Assembly: GCF_000300975.2 (NCBI RefSeq)
Contig: NZ_AEEC02000013.1
Location: 62,001 to 126,000, forward strand
From: Herbaspirillum frisingense GSF30
Lineage (GTDB): Bacteria > Pseudomonadota > Gammaproteobacteria > Burkholderiales > Burkholderiaceae_D
DNA length: 64,000 bases
Direction of reading: 5' to 3'
Below the pieces are notes generated by a model. It worked only from the letters and a program-made list of their open reading frames with translations. It had not been told where the DNA came from and ran no database searches. Shown piece after piece: positions 1-9,097 of the stretch. The position numbers and the translations under genes are program-made. Numbering within the stretch: the first letter of the stretch is position 1; each line of letters begins with the position of its first letter.

Positions 1-817
1 CGCCTTCGATGACGCCGGTGTACATGGGGCTGCGATCCAGGCCGCCACGGATGATGTCGTGGGTACGGCTGTTGGTATGGGTGATCCAGCACGGCATCTG
101 GCGCGGATGCATGGCGGCGTTGCCCATGACGGAGAACACCGGTACCGGATCGAGATCGCCTGGTTGTTCTTCCAGGATGGCCAGGTTGATGCTGCGGCCA
201 TCGATACGCGGCGGCGTGCCGGTTTTCAAACGGCCTTGCGGCAGCTTCAATTCCTTCAATCGGGCGGAAAGCGAGACGGCTGGCGGATCACCGGCACGGC
301 CGCCGGAATAATTGTTCAGTCCTACGTGGATTTTCCCGTCCAGGAAGGTACCCGCGGTCAATACCACTGCATGGCCCGCGAAGCGGATACCGGCCTGGGT
401 CACAGCGCCGACGACGCGGTCACCTTCCAGCATCAGGTCATCCACTGCCTGCTGGAACAGCCACAGGTTGGGCTGGTTCTCCAGACGGGAGCGGATCGCT
501 GCCTTGTACAGGATGCGGTCAGCCTGGGCGCGGGTAGCGCGCACGGCCGGCCCTTTGGAGGAGTTCAGGATGCGGAACTGGATGCCCGCCTCGTCGGTGG
601 CAATGGCCATCGCCCCACCCATGGCATCGACTTCCTTGACCAGGTGACCCTTGCCGATCCCGCCAATGGAGGGATTGCAGGACATCTGGCCCAGCGTCTC
701 GATGTTGTGCGTCAAGAGCAGGGTTTTCTGGCCCATGCGGGCTGCGGCCAGTGCAGCTTCGGTGCCGGCGTGACCGCCGCCAACGACAATGACGTCAAAT
801 TGTGTGGGGAATAGCAT
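1..817 (-). CDS. mnmG: MnmG (GidA), tRNA uridine-5-carboxymethylaminomethyl modification enzyme, N-terminal part
   Basis: FAD-dependent subunit of the MnmEG complex that modifies wobble U34 in certain tRNAs. Only the first 272 residues are inside the window; the gene runs off the left edge. The protein begins [18 protein letters not shown], a Rossmann FAD-binding loop, and continues with the family motif [20 protein letters not shown] near residue 50. The ATG at 817 is chosen because the FAD fold starts right after it. In many bacteria mnmG heads an rsmG-parA-parB cluster beside the origin; the parS sites just upstream here fit that, but those genes are outside the window. Confidence 0.95.
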   Translation of the reverse strand, partial: MLFPTQFDVIVVGGGHAGTEAALAAARMGQKTLLLTHNIETLGQMSCNPSIGGIGKGHLVKEVDAMGGAMAIATDEAGIQFRILNSSKGPAVRATRAQADRILYKAAIRSRLENQPNLWLFQQAVDDLMLEGDRVVGAVTQAGIRFAGHAVVLTAGTFLDGKIHVGLNNYSGGRAGDPPAVSLSARLKELKLPQGRLKTGTPPRIDGRSINLAILEEQPGDLDPVPVFSVMGNAAMHPRQMPCWITHTNSRTHDIIRGGLDRSPMYTGVIEG

Positions 818-989
818 GATGCGGGCCTCGTGGTGAGGTGAGAACAGAGGCGAGATTATAAGACCTTTTATCCGGAGGGGTCGGCAGGCAGGTCCCTGGC
901 TGTTGGTTTACCGCACTTCCCTGCCCTGTCTAACGCTATCGGCGATGACTTCCGATAGGTATAGCTGATCAATGAAACAGCATCGCTAC

Positions 990-1005
990 TGTTTCACGTG
1001 GAACA
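990..1005. promoter_or_regulatory. parS: parS-like centromere site (one mismatch)
   Basis: TGTTTCACGTGGAACA differs by one base from the universal chromosomal parS palindrome TGTTTCACGTGAAACA. It lies between mnmG and the TSUP gene and is a probable ParB loading site for chromosome segregation. Confidence 0.8.
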
Positions 1006-1047
1006 TCGGGAGGATGTCTTTGTGCTTGGATGAAATTCAACGAGCAA

Positions 1048-1072
1048 ATAAAAACGGAGCCATCGGCTCCGT
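1048..1072 (-). terminator. Rho-independent terminator of the TSUP gene
   Basis: On the minus strand an 8-bp perfect stem ACGGAGCC/GGCTCCGT with a 3-nt loop (1054-1072) is followed by TTTTATT. It lies about 50 bp past the TSUP stop codon. Confidence 0.8.
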
Positions 1073-1091
1073 CTTCAACTTCATTCACGCT

Positions 1092-1107
1092 GTTTCACGT
1101 GAAACAT
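1092..1107. promoter_or_regulatory. parS: parS centromere site (perfect)
   Basis: TGTTTCACGTGAAACA is an exact copy of the parS consensus bound by ParB (Spo0J) in most bacteria. It sits between the stop codon of the leftward TSUP gene and its terminator, so it is transcribed as part of the 3' untranslated region. It lies about 11 kb from the proposed origin. Confidence 0.92.
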
Positions 1108-1119
1108 CAAACATGCTTT

Positions 1120-1881
1120 CTAGCGAAGAAACGCGTCGTACCCGGACTTCAGGATCAACGCTCCGACCACGATCAGGAACAACTTGCGCACAAAGACGCT
1201 GCCATGCTTCATCGCCAGTCGGGTGCCAACCAGCGAGCCACCGATATTGAATATTGCCATCAGCAGACCCAATTGCCAGATCACATGGCCGCTATACCCG
1301 AACCAGCACAAGGCTGCGAGATTGGTCGCGATGTTGACGAACTTGGAGACCGCCGATGCCGACAGGAAGTCATAGCTGAACACTCGTACGAACAGGAAGA
1401 CCAGGAAGCTCCCCGTACCCGGGCCGAACACACCGTCGTAGAAACCGACCGCACCACCGATCAGGGCGGCGTAGATCATTTCCCTGCTCCCACTCAACGT
1501 GGGCGCATGGGTCGTACCGAAATCCTTCTTCTTCAGCGTGTACAGCGCCACCGCGATCAATACAAAGGGCAAGGCCTTGCGGATCAGATCCGTCGGGATA
1601 TGCGTCACCACGTACGCACCGAAGAAGGAAAAGGCAAACGCCGCCATGGCCGCCGGTGTCACGGTGCTCCAACGTACTGCCACCTTGCGCGCAAAATTGA
1701 TGGCGGCAGCACTGGTACCCATGACGCCGGCCACTTTGTTGGTACCCAGCAGCGTGGCCGGTGCGGTATTGGGAAAGACCGAGAACAAGGTCGGCACCAG
1801 CACCAGCCCTCCCCCGCCCACCACCGCATCGATCAGACCGGCAACGAACGCAGCGCCGCACAGGATGACGTAATCAAGCAT
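1120..1881 (-). CDS. TSUP family (TauE/SafE, DUF81) membrane permease
   Basis: A 253-residue integral membrane protein of the TSUP family, whose members export sulfite, sulfoacetate or other organic anions. The start, MLDYVILCGAAFVAGLIDAV followed by a GGGG loop, is typical: the first membrane helix ends in a glycine-rich re-entrant segment. A second related half follows (residues about 135-250), giving roughly eight hydrophobic segments. It is a single-gene unit with its own terminator. The substrate cannot be told from sequence. The family call is firm; the function is generic. Confidence 0.85.
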   Translation of the reverse strand: MLDYVILCGAAFVAGLIDAVVGGGGLVLVPTLFSVFPNTAPATLLGTNKVAGVMGTSAAAINFARKVAVRWSTVTPAAMAAFAFSFFGAYVVTHIPTDLIRKALPFVLIAVALYTLKKKDFGTTHAPTLSGSREMIYAALIGGAVGFYDGVFGPGTGSFLVFLFVRVFSYDFLSASAVSKFVNIATNLAALCWFGYSGHVIWQLGLLMAIFNIGGSLVGTRLAMKHGSVFVRKLFLIVVGALILKSGYDAFLR

Positions 1882-2269
1882 GCCTCACCTCCATGACGAA
1901 ACGGACCGGACCGGCATAAGGTGATGTGGACAAGGGGAAGATGGGACCGATAGCAGTGACGCAAGGCTGTGCATAAGATAAGACGCGGATTGGTGATCTG
2001 GATAATCGGAGAACGGGAGCACGGGAACGGCAGACACGTGACGCCGAGCGCCCTCCGACCGGCCCACATTCTACCGCCCCGGCTCCGTCGGCATCAGCAA
2101 CAGATGCGGCCAGCATATTGCTGTTCCGGAACATGAACGATCTGTTATGCCTGGCAGCACGACGAAAAGCCTGTGGACAAAAAATTACCGCCGGGAAATC
2201 ACCTGATCGGTGACTTGCCGGCGGCAAGCGGATCATCCTGTGGGTGACCCGCGCTCTGTCGAAGATGGG
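1882..2269. other. Intergenic region, no gene seen
   Basis: This 388-bp stretch between livM and the TSUP gene has no convincing coding sequence on either strand. It must hold the TSUP promoter, but I see no clear -35/-10 pair. It holds two one-mismatch DnaA-like boxes, TGTGGACAA at 1925-1933 and 2172-2180. Confidence 0.5.
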
Positions 2270-3250
2270 CTAGTGCGAGCTCTTGGCCTGCCCTTTCCCG
2301 ATCAGCGCCTGGATTTCCCCGACGATGCCCTTGCGGAAGGCCAGCACGCAGACGATGAAGATGAAGCCGGTCACGATGGTCACCGAGTCACCCAGCGTGT
2401 TGAACCAGTCGATACTGGTGGCATTGGCCAGCCAGCTGCCGATGTCACCAAGCTTGTTCTCCAACATGATGATGATGACCGCGCCGACGATGGGACCAAG
2501 GATGGTGCCCAGGCCGCCCACCAGAGTCATCAGCACCACCAGGCCGGACATGCTCCAGTGCACGTCGGTCAGGGTCTCGAAGCCCAGCACCAGCGTCTTG
2601 GTGGCACCGGCCAGGCCCGCCAGACCAGCCGACAGCACGAAGGCCAGCAGCTTGTAGCGCGCCACGTCATAGCCCAGCGAGATGGCGCGGGGCTCGTTCT
2701 CCTTGATCGCCTTCAACACCTGCCCGAAGGGCGAATGGATGGTGCGCACGATCAGGGCAAAGCCCGCCACCGCGATGGCCAGCACCACGTAGTACAGGGT
2801 CATGTCGCTTTCCAGGCTCAGGAAGCCCAGCAGCTTGCCACGCGGCACGCCCTGCAAGCCATCCTCGCCACCGGTGAACGGCATCTGCAAGGCCACGAAG
2901 AAGAGCATCTGCGCCAGTGCCAGGGTGATCATGGTGAAGTAGATGCCTTGCCGGCGGATCGCCAGCAAACCCATCACCAGGCCGATCAGGGCGCCCACCA
3001 GGGTGCCAATGATCAAACCCAGCTCGGTTGGCAGTCCCCATACCTTCAGCGCCTGGCCGCACATGTAGCCGGCCCAGCCGAAGAAGGCGGCGTGACCGAA
3101 GGACAGCAGGCCGGTGTAGCCGATCAGCAGGTTGAAGGCGCAGGCGAAGAGCGCGAAGCACAGCATCTTCATCAGGAACACCGGATAGATACCGAACGGT
3201 GCAGCCAACAACAATATTAGTAAAACAGCAATTCCGATTTTCTTGTTCAT
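2270..3250 (-). CDS. livM: Branched-chain amino-acid-type ABC transporter permease LivM
   Basis: Inner-membrane permease of a HAAT-class ABC importer, 326 residues. It has the family block LLIGYTGLLSFGHAAFFGWA near residues 42-60 and multiple hydrophobic segments. It pairs with LivH to form the channel. It is the last gene of the leftward livG-livF-binding protein-livH-livM operon, starting 12 bp after livH stops. HAAT importers carry branched-chain amino acids, urea, amides and other small organic compounds, so the name gives the family and not the substrate. Confidence 0.92.
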   Translation of the reverse strand: MNKKIGIAVLLILLLAAPFGIYPVFLMKMLCFALFACAFNLLIGYTGLLSFGHAAFFGWAGYMCGQALKVWGLPTELGLIIGTLVGALIGLVMGLLAIRRQGIYFTMITLALAQMLFFVALQMPFTGGEDGLQGVPRGKLLGFLSLESDMTLYYVVLAIAVAGFALIVRTIHSPFGQVLKAIKENEPRAISLGYDVARYKLLAFVLSAGLAGLAGATKTLVLGFETLTDVHWSMSGLVVLMTLVGGLGTILGPIVGAVIIIMLENKLGDIGSWLANATSIDWFNTLGDSVTIVTGFIFIVCVLAFRKGIVGEIQALIGKGQAKSSH

Positions 3251-3262
3251 GCCGGTCTCCGA

Positions 3263-4147
3263 TTATTTCTCTTTGCCGAACAGGCCGGCCGGACGGACCA
3301 TCAGGACGATGGCCATGATGATGAAGACCACGGTGGCCGACAGCTCGGGGTAGAACACCCGGGTCAGGCCCTCGACCAGACCGAGCATCAGCCCGGTCAG
3401 GATGGAGCCGAGGATGGAGCCCATGCCCCCGATGACCACCACCGCAAACACCGTGATGATGAGGTTGGAGCCCATCAGCGGCGAGACCTGGATCACCGGT
3501 GCGGCCAGCACGCCGGCGAAAGCAGCCAATGCCACGCCGAAGCCGTAGGTCAGGGTCACCATCAGCGGCACGTTGATGCCGAAGGCTTCCACCAGCTTGG
3601 GGTTCTCGGTACCGGCGCGCAGGTAGGCACCCAGGCGGGTCTTTTCGATCACGAACCAGGTGGCGAAACAGACGATCAGCGAAGCCACCACGACCCAGGC
3701 GCGGTAGTTCGGCAGCACCATGAAGCCGAGGTTGGTGGCGCCCTGCAGCAGGTCAGGCACCGAATACGGCTGGCCGGAGACGCCATAGATGGAGCGGAAG
3801 ATGCCCTCGATCATCAGCGTGATACCGAAGGTCAGCAGCAGCCCGTAGAGGTGGTCCAGCTTGTAGAGCCAGCGCAGCATGGTCTTCTCGATGACGATGC
3901 CGAATGCGCCCACCAGAATCGGTGCCACGATGAGCATGACCCAGTAGTTCAGGCCGAGATAGGACAGGCCCATCCACGCCAGGAAAGCGCCCAGCATGTA
4001 CAGGGTGCCGTGCGCGAAGTTGATCACGTTGAGCAAGCCGAAGATCACCGCCAGGCCCAGCGAGAGCATGGCGTAGAAGGAGCCGTTGACCAGTCCCAGC
4101 AGGAGCTGGCTCAACAGGGCTTGCAGGGGTATGCCGAATAGTTCCAT
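3263..4147 (-). CDS. livH: Branched-chain amino-acid-type ABC transporter permease LivH
   Basis: The second channel subunit of the importer, 294 residues from the ATG at 4147. It begins MELFGIPLQALLSQLLLGLV, as usual for LivH, followed by NGSFYAMLSLGLAVIFGLLN and INFAHG. The frame stays open upstream to 4183, adding 12 residues unlike the family, so the inner ATG is preferred although the ribosome site before it is weak. It sits between the binding protein gene and livM. Confidence 0.92.
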   Translation of the reverse strand: MELFGIPLQALLSQLLLGLVNGSFYAMLSLGLAVIFGLLNVINFAHGTLYMLGAFLAWMGLSYLGLNYWVMLIVAPILVGAFGIVIEKTMLRWLYKLDHLYGLLLTFGITLMIEGIFRSIYGVSGQPYSVPDLLQGATNLGFMVLPNYRAWVVVASLIVCFATWFVIEKTRLGAYLRAGTENPKLVEAFGINVPLMVTLTYGFGVALAAFAGVLAAPVIQVSPLMGSNLIITVFAVVVIGGMGSILGSILTGLMLGLVEGLTRVFYPELSATVVFIIMAIVLMVRPAGLFGKEK

Positions 4148-4296
4148 AAAAACCCGTTCATCCAGATGGGTGAAAATCACCATCGCCCGGCGCTTTACAG
4201 CAAAAATCTGCCATCCCCGCGTGAACAGAAATGACAGATTTTGCTGGGCTGTGCGATGGCCTTACTGCTTGTTGCGCGCTGCTCGGTGCGTCCTGC

Positions 4297-5511
4297 TTAC
4301 TTCCAGGCCGCGCACTTGGATTCAGCCTTGGTAGTCCAGGCCTGCTCGGCAGGAATGGTCTGCACCAGCTTGTAGTAGTCCCACGGATACTTCGATTCCG
4401 ACTGGGCCTTGACCTGGTACAGGTACATGTCGTGCATCACGCGGCCGTCGGCGCGCAGGTAGCCGTTCTTCTGGTACATGTCATTGAACTTGGCCTTGCG
4501 CAGGGCAGCCATGACCTTGTCCGAATCGTCGGTACCGATTTCCTTGACCACCTTCAGGTATTGCAGGGCGGCCGAGTAGTCGGCGGCTTGCAGGGACGAC
4601 GGCATTTTCTTGCGCACGGCGAAGTAGCGCTTGGCAAAGGCACGAGTCTCTTCGTTGGCATCCCAGTACCAGCTATCGGTCAGGTACAGGCCTTCGGTGT
4701 TCTTCAGGGTCAGCGAGTGCACGTCGTTGATGAACACCAGCAGACCGGCCAGCTTGGCGGTCTTGGTGATGCCGAACTCGTTGGCAGCCTTCACCGAGTT
4801 GATGAAGTCGCCACCGGCGTTGGCCAGGCCGATGATCTGGGCCTTGGAGCTCTGTGCTTGCAGCAGGAAGGAGGAGAAGTCGGACGCGCCCAGCGGGTGC
4901 TTGACCGAACCCACCACGGTACCGCCGGATGCCTTCACGACGTTGGCCGTGTCGGATTCCAGGGAGTGGCCGAAGGCGTAGTCAGCGGTCAGGAAGAACC
5001 AGCTCTTGCCGCCCTGCTTCACCACTGCCGAACCGGTACCCTTGGCCAGGGCCACGGTGTCGTAGGCGTAGTGCACGGTATAGGGCGAGCACTCTTCATT
5101 GGTCAGACGGGCCGAACCGGCGCCGATCTGCATGTAGACCTTCTTCTTCTCGGCCGCTACCTTGGCGCTGGCCAGGGCGGTACCGGAGTTGGTGCCGCCG
5201 ATGAGCATGTCCACGCCCTGCTGGTCGAACCATTCACGGGCCTTGCTGGCGGCCACGTCAGCCTTGTTCTGGTGGTCGGCCACGACCAGTTCGATCTTCT
5301 TGCCGTTGATGGCGCCGCCCATGTCGGCGATCGCCATCTTGATGGCTTCTGCGCCACCCTGGCCGTCGATGTCCGAATACACGCCCGAAATATCGGTGAT
5401 GAAACCGATCTTGATCACGTCGCCCGAAATCTGGGCCGAAGCCGATGCCGTCGCGAATGCTGCCGCTGCTGCGGTGATCGCCAGTGCCATTGCCTTAAGT
5501 TTCATATTCAT
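4297..5511 (-). CDS. Periplasmic substrate-binding protein of the HAAT-type ABC importer
   Basis: A type I periplasmic binding protein (Peripla_BP_6/LivK family), 404 residues. A clear Sec signal peptide (residues 1-26, MNMKLKAMALAITAAAAAFA, then a TASASA cleavage region) precedes a mature start of QISGDVIKIGFITDISGVYS. It delivers ligand to LivHM. The start has a good AGAGGAG ribosome site. It lies between livF and livH. The protein resembles binders annotated for amides, urea or alcohol-derived compounds as much as leucine binders, so the ligand is unknown. Adjacent dehydrogenase genes suggest an oxidisable substrate. Confidence 0.9.
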   Translation of the reverse strand: MNMKLKAMALAITAAAAAFATASASAQISGDVIKIGFITDISGVYSDIDGQGGAEAIKMAIADMGGAINGKKIELVVADHQNKADVAASKAREWFDQQGVDMLIGGTNSGTALASAKVAAEKKKVYMQIGAGSARLTNEECSPYTVHYAYDTVALAKGTGSAVVKQGGKSWFFLTADYAFGHSLESDTANVVKASGGTVVGSVKHPLGASDFSSFLLQAQSSKAQIIGLANAGGDFINSVKAANEFGITKTAKLAGLLVFINDVHSLTLKNTEGLYLTDSWYWDANEETRAFAKRYFAVRKKMPSSLQAADYSAALQYLKVVKEIGTDDSDKVMAALRKAKFNDMYQKNGYLRADGRVMHDMYLYQVKAQSESKYPWDYYKLVQTIPAEQAWTTKAESKCAAWK

Positions 5512-5694
5512 CTCCTCTGTTATGAAGCCCGCGTGTCATAGTGAAGCGAGACAACTTGGTGGAACGGGGAAAGGATCGCTCACCCCGCTGACGTACTTGT
5601 TTGGCAGTACTTCTTGTTCTGGTGATGCAGGTGCTACGGAAAAATCAGGAAGGCGGCGCAGCCGTGGCGCCGCTCACGCGAGCGTGGATCGGGA

Positions 5695-6450
5695 TCAGAC
5701 GCCCAGCAGCTCGTTCAGGGTCTGCATCTTCGCTTCCAGCTGCGAGGAGGCGAAGGACTCGACGATCTGGCCATGTTCCATGACATAGAAGCGATCGGCC
5801 AGGGGCGCGGCGAAGCGGAAGTTCTGCTCGACCATCACGATGGTGTAGCCCTTGGCCTTCAGGGTCGTGATCATGCGCGCCAGTGCCTGCACGATGACCG
5901 GTGCCAGGCCTTCGGAAATCTCGTCGAGCAGCAGCAGGCGGGCGCCGGTGCGAAGGATGCGGGCCACCGCCAGCATCTGCTGTTCGCCACCGGACAGACG
6001 CGTGCCCTGGCTGTTGCGGCGTTCCTTCAGGTTGGGGAACATGTCGTAGATCTCTTCGATCGACATGCCCTTCTCGGTCTTGGAGACGAAGGGCGGCAGC
6101 ATCAGGTTTTCCTCGGCGGAGAGCGAGGAAAAGATGCCGCGTTCTTCCGGGCAGTAACCGACGCCGTGGTGGGCGATCTTGTGGGTGGCCAGGTTGATGG
6201 TTTCCTGGCCGTTGATCTTGATCGATCCCTTGCGGGTACCGACCAGGCCCATGATGGAACGCAGCGTGGTGGTGCGGCCGGCGCCGTTGCGTCCCAGCAG
6301 CGTGACCACTTCACCCTGGTGCACGTTCAGGTCGACGTTGTGCAGGATGTGCGATTCGCCGTACCAGGATTGCAGGTCACTGATCTGCAGTACCAGCGGC
6401 GCGTTGGAAGACGAGGTGCTGGTGGTGACATTCATGGTGGCGGTGCTCAT
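5695..6450 (-). CDS. livF: ABC transporter ATP-binding protein LivF, with Arg in the Walker A motif
   Basis: One of the two cytoplasmic ATPases of the importer, 251 residues, with the signature LSGGEQQMLAVARILRTG and Walker B LLLLDE. The Walker A motif reads GRNGAGRTTT: residue 59, which should be the catalytic lysine, is arginine (codon CGC at 6276-6274). The rest of the protein is intact, so this looks like a real feature and not decay. About 20 residues of Ser/Thr-rich N-terminal extension precede the domain. Its ATG overlaps the livG stop (TGATG), so the two are probably translationally coupled. Confidence 0.92.
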   Translation of the reverse strand: MSTATMNVTTSTSSSNAPLVLQISDLQSWYGESHILHNVDLNVHQGEVVTLLGRNGAGRTTTLRSIMGLVGTRKGSIKINGQETINLATHKIAHHGVGYCPEERGIFSSLSAEENLMLPPFVSKTEKGMSIEEIYDMFPNLKERRNSQGTRLSGGEQQMLAVARILRTGARLLLLDEISEGLAPVIVQALARMITTLKAKGYTIVMVEQNFRFAAPLADRFYVMEHGQIVESFASSQLEAKMQTLNELLGV

Positions 6451-7220
6451 CAGTGCGCTCCCTGCAGTTCGACCGAGGTGCTGCCCATGTAGGCTTCCAT
6501 CACCTGCGGATTGCGCGAAACTTCTTCATAGCTGCCTTCGGCCAGCAGCGCGCCACGTTGCAGCACGCTGATGCGGTCGCAGATGCCGGAGATCACGCTC
6601 ATGTTGTGCTCCACCATGAGGATGGTGCGACCGGCCGAGACCTTCTTGATCAGTGCCGTGACGCGGTCCACGTCTTCGTGGCCCATGCCCTGGGTGGGCT
6701 CGTCGAGCAACATCAGTTCCGGTTCCATGGCCAGGGTGGTGGCGATCTCCAGCGCGCGCTTGCGGCCGTAGGGCAGGTCCACCGTGGTGGTGTGGGCGAA
6801 ACCGGTGAGGTCCACTTCTTCCAGCAGCTGCATGGCACGCTCGTCGAGCTGCTTCAGGCTCTCGCCGTTCTTCCAGAAATGGAAGGAGGTACCGAGCTTG
6901 CGCTGCAGGCCGATGCGCACGTTCTCCAGCACGCTCATGTGCGGGAAGACGGCCGAAATCTGGAAGGAACGGATGATGCCCTGGCGCGCGATCTGCGCCG
7001 GTGCATCCATGGTGATGTCTTTGCCGTTGAACAGGATCTGGCCCGAGGTCGGTACCAGGAACTTGGTCAGCAGGTTGAAACAGGTGGTCTTGCCGGCGCC
7101 ATTGGGGCCGATCAATGCATGAATATGGCCGCGCTCAATTTGCAGGTTGACCGCGCTCACTGCCGTGAAACCCTTGAATTCCTTCGTCAGGTTTCGTGTC
7201 TCCAGAATGACGTCTGTCAT
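6450..7220 (-). CDS. livG: ABC transporter ATP-binding protein LivG
   Basis: The partner ATPase of LivF, 256 residues from the ATG at 7220, which has an AAGAGA ribosome site 5' of it. The frame stays open to 7382, but the extra 54 residues lack family similarity. Walker A is normal (GPNGAGKTTCFNLLT). The LivG-type dividing segment DLPYGRKRALEIATTLAMEP replaces the usual LSGGQ, as in all LivG proteins. The C-terminus has the usual ASGxxxxxGxPxEV-like end (AEGSYEEVSRNPQVMEAYMG). It is the first gene of the transporter operon, behind the promoter at 7362-7390. Confidence 0.93.
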   Translation of the reverse strand: MTDVILETRNLTKEFKGFTAVSAVNLQIERGHIHALIGPNGAGKTTCFNLLTKFLVPTSGQILFNGKDITMDAPAQIARQGIIRSFQISAVFPHMSVLENVRIGLQRKLGTSFHFWKNGESLKQLDERAMQLLEEVDLTGFAHTTTVDLPYGRKRALEIATTLAMEPELMLLDEPTQGMGHEDVDRVTALIKKVSAGRTILMVEHNMSVISGICDRISVLQRGALLAEGSYEEVSRNPQVMEAYMGSTSVELQGAH

Positions 7221-7361
7221 GGTCTCTTCTTTCCCTTTGATGCCCGCGCCGGTTGATCCGGTCGTCAAGGCCTGCCTGCTGCGGTTGGCCGGCATCTTGT
7301 GGATGCAGGCGCCGCCGTTTTCTACCTGGCGAATCGAGAAGCTCGTTTTAATATTTGGCGC

Positions 7362-7390
7362 ATAGTAGCCGGTTCGTACCATTCATACAA
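7362..7390 (-). promoter_or_regulatory. Putative sigma-70 promoter of the liv operon
   Basis: On the minus strand TTGTAT (7390-7385) and TACTAT (7367-7362) are separated by 17 bp. Transcription would start near 7355 and read into livG, so the transporter genes can be expressed separately from the dehydrogenase genes upstream. Confidence 0.55.
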
Positions 7391-7433
7391 TACGTATAAA
7401 CACCGTATCCGCCAGCGGCTGAGAATACCCCGT

Positions 7434-9053
7434 TTACGCCCGGGAAAGCAGGCTGGAAGCGACTTTCTCGGCAATCATGACGGTCGGCGAATTGGTATTG
7501 CCGGAGGTGATGGAGGGCATCACGGAGGCATCGGCCACGCTCAGTCCCGACACCCCGCGCACGCGGCAATGCGCGTCCACGACGGCGGCGGCATCGTCGC
7601 TGCGCCCCATGCGGCAGGTGCCGACCGGATGGAAGATGGTGGTGCCCACGTCACCGGCGGCGCGGCGCAGATCCTCTTCGCTCTGGTACTGCACGCCAGG
7701 CTTGTACTCCTCGGGCCGATAGCGTGCCAGGGCGGGAGAGGCGGCGATGCGCCGGGTCAGGCGCAGGGCGTCGGCGGCGACCTTCAGGTCTTCTTCGGTG
7801 GACAGATAGTTGGTGGTGATGCGCGGCGCCAGCGCATGATCGGTGGAGGCCAGGCGCACGTGACCGCGCGAGGTCGGACGCAGGTTGCACACGCTGGCCG
7901 TGAAGGCCGGGAAGGCATGCAGCGGATCGCCGAATTTTTCCAGCGACAGCGGCTGCACGTGGTACTGCAGATTGGCGCTGGCCTGCTGCGCATCGGACCT
8001 GGCAAAGGCGCCCAGCTGCGAAGGCGCCATCGACATCGGGCCACTTTGCATCAACAGGTATTCCAGTCCGATCTTCATCTTTCCGAAGAGGGTCGAGGCC
8101 ATGGCATTGAGGGTCCTGGTGCCGTTGACCTTGAACACCATGCGCATCTGCAGGTGATCCTGCAAATTCTCGCCCACGCCGGGCAAGGCGTGGATCACCG
8201 GGATCTGGTGCTGCTGCAACAGCGCAGGCGCACCGATGCCCGACATCTGCAGGATATGCGGCGAGCCGATGGCGCCGGCGCACAGGATGGTCTCCTTGGC
8301 CTCGGCCAGCCACTCGCTGCCACCACCGGTGAATTCGACGCCGGTGCAGACCGGTCCGTTGGCGCCCTGCTCCATGCGCAGCTTCCTGACGTGCGAGCCG
8401 GTCATGATGGTCAGGCTGCCATCCTTCATAGCGGGCCGCAGGAAGGCCTTGGAAGCGTTCCAGCGCACGCCGCGCTTCTGGTTGACGTCGAAGTAGCCAC
8501 AGCCCTCGTTGTCGCCCCGGTTGAAGTCATCGAGCTTGGGGATACCGTTCTCGGCGGCGGCGTCGCGGAAGGCATCCAGGATGTCCCAGCGCAGGCGCTG
8601 CTTCTCCACCCGCCACTCGCCCCCGGCGCCGTGGAATTCGCTCTCGCCCAGGTGGTAGTCCTCGCTCTTGCGGAACCAGGGCAGCACCTGGTTCCAGCGC
8701 CAGCTGTCGTCGCCGGTGACGTCCGCCCAGTGCTCGTAGTCACGCGCCTGACCGCGCATGTAGATCATGCCGTTGATGGAAGAACAGCCGCCCAGCACCT
8801 TGCCACGCGGGTAGATCAGGCTGCGCCCGTTCAGGCCGGGATCGGCCTCGGTACGGAACATCCAGTCGGTGCGCGGATTGTTGATGCAGTAGAGATAGCC
8901 CACCGGAATATGGATCCAGATGTAATCGTCCTTGGCGCCCGCTTCGATCAGCAGCACCTTCTTGCCGGTCTTCCTGGACAGCCGGTTGGCCATGACGCAG
9001 CCGGCTGTCCCGGCGCCGATGATGATGTAGTCGTATTGCCCTGCCGATTGCAT
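7434..9053 (-). CDS. GMC family FAD-dependent alcohol dehydrogenase/oxidoreductase
   Basis: A glucose-methanol-choline family flavoenzyme, 539 residues, oxidising an alcohol to an aldehyde. It starts with the FAD fold YDYIIIGAGTAGCVMANRLS, has the GMC signature PRGKVLGGCSSINGMIYMRG near residue 90, and the catalytic His block GTTIFHPVGTCRMG near residue 475. It resembles choline dehydrogenase-like enzymes, but the alcohol is not known. The neighbouring aldehyde dehydrogenase upstream would take the product, and the liv-type importer downstream may bring in the substrate. No signal peptide is visible, so it is expected in the cytoplasm or at the inner membrane face. Confidence 0.9.
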   Translation of the reverse strand: MQSAGQYDYIIIGAGTAGCVMANRLSRKTGKKVLLIEAGAKDDYIWIHIPVGYLYCINNPRTDWMFRTEADPGLNGRSLIYPRGKVLGGCSSINGMIYMRGQARDYEHWADVTGDDSWRWNQVLPWFRKSEDYHLGESEFHGAGGEWRVEKQRLRWDILDAFRDAAAENGIPKLDDFNRGDNEGCGYFDVNQKRGVRWNASKAFLRPAMKDGSLTIMTGSHVRKLRMEQGANGPVCTGVEFTGGGSEWLAEAKETILCAGAIGSPHILQMSGIGAPALLQQHQIPVIHALPGVGENLQDHLQMRMVFKVNGTRTLNAMASTLFGKMKIGLEYLLMQSGPMSMAPSQLGAFARSDAQQASANLQYHVQPLSLEKFGDPLHAFPAFTASVCNLRPTSRGHVRLASTDHALAPRITTNYLSTEEDLKVAADALRLTRRIAASPALARYRPEEYKPGVQYQSEEDLRRAAGDVGTTIFHPVGTCRMGRSDDAAAVVDAHCRVRGVSGLSVADASVMPSITSGNTNSPTVMIAEKVASSLLSRA

Positions 9054-9097
9054 GTTGTCTCCGCTATGTTCTTGTTCTTGCCGTTGAGTTGCTTCGG

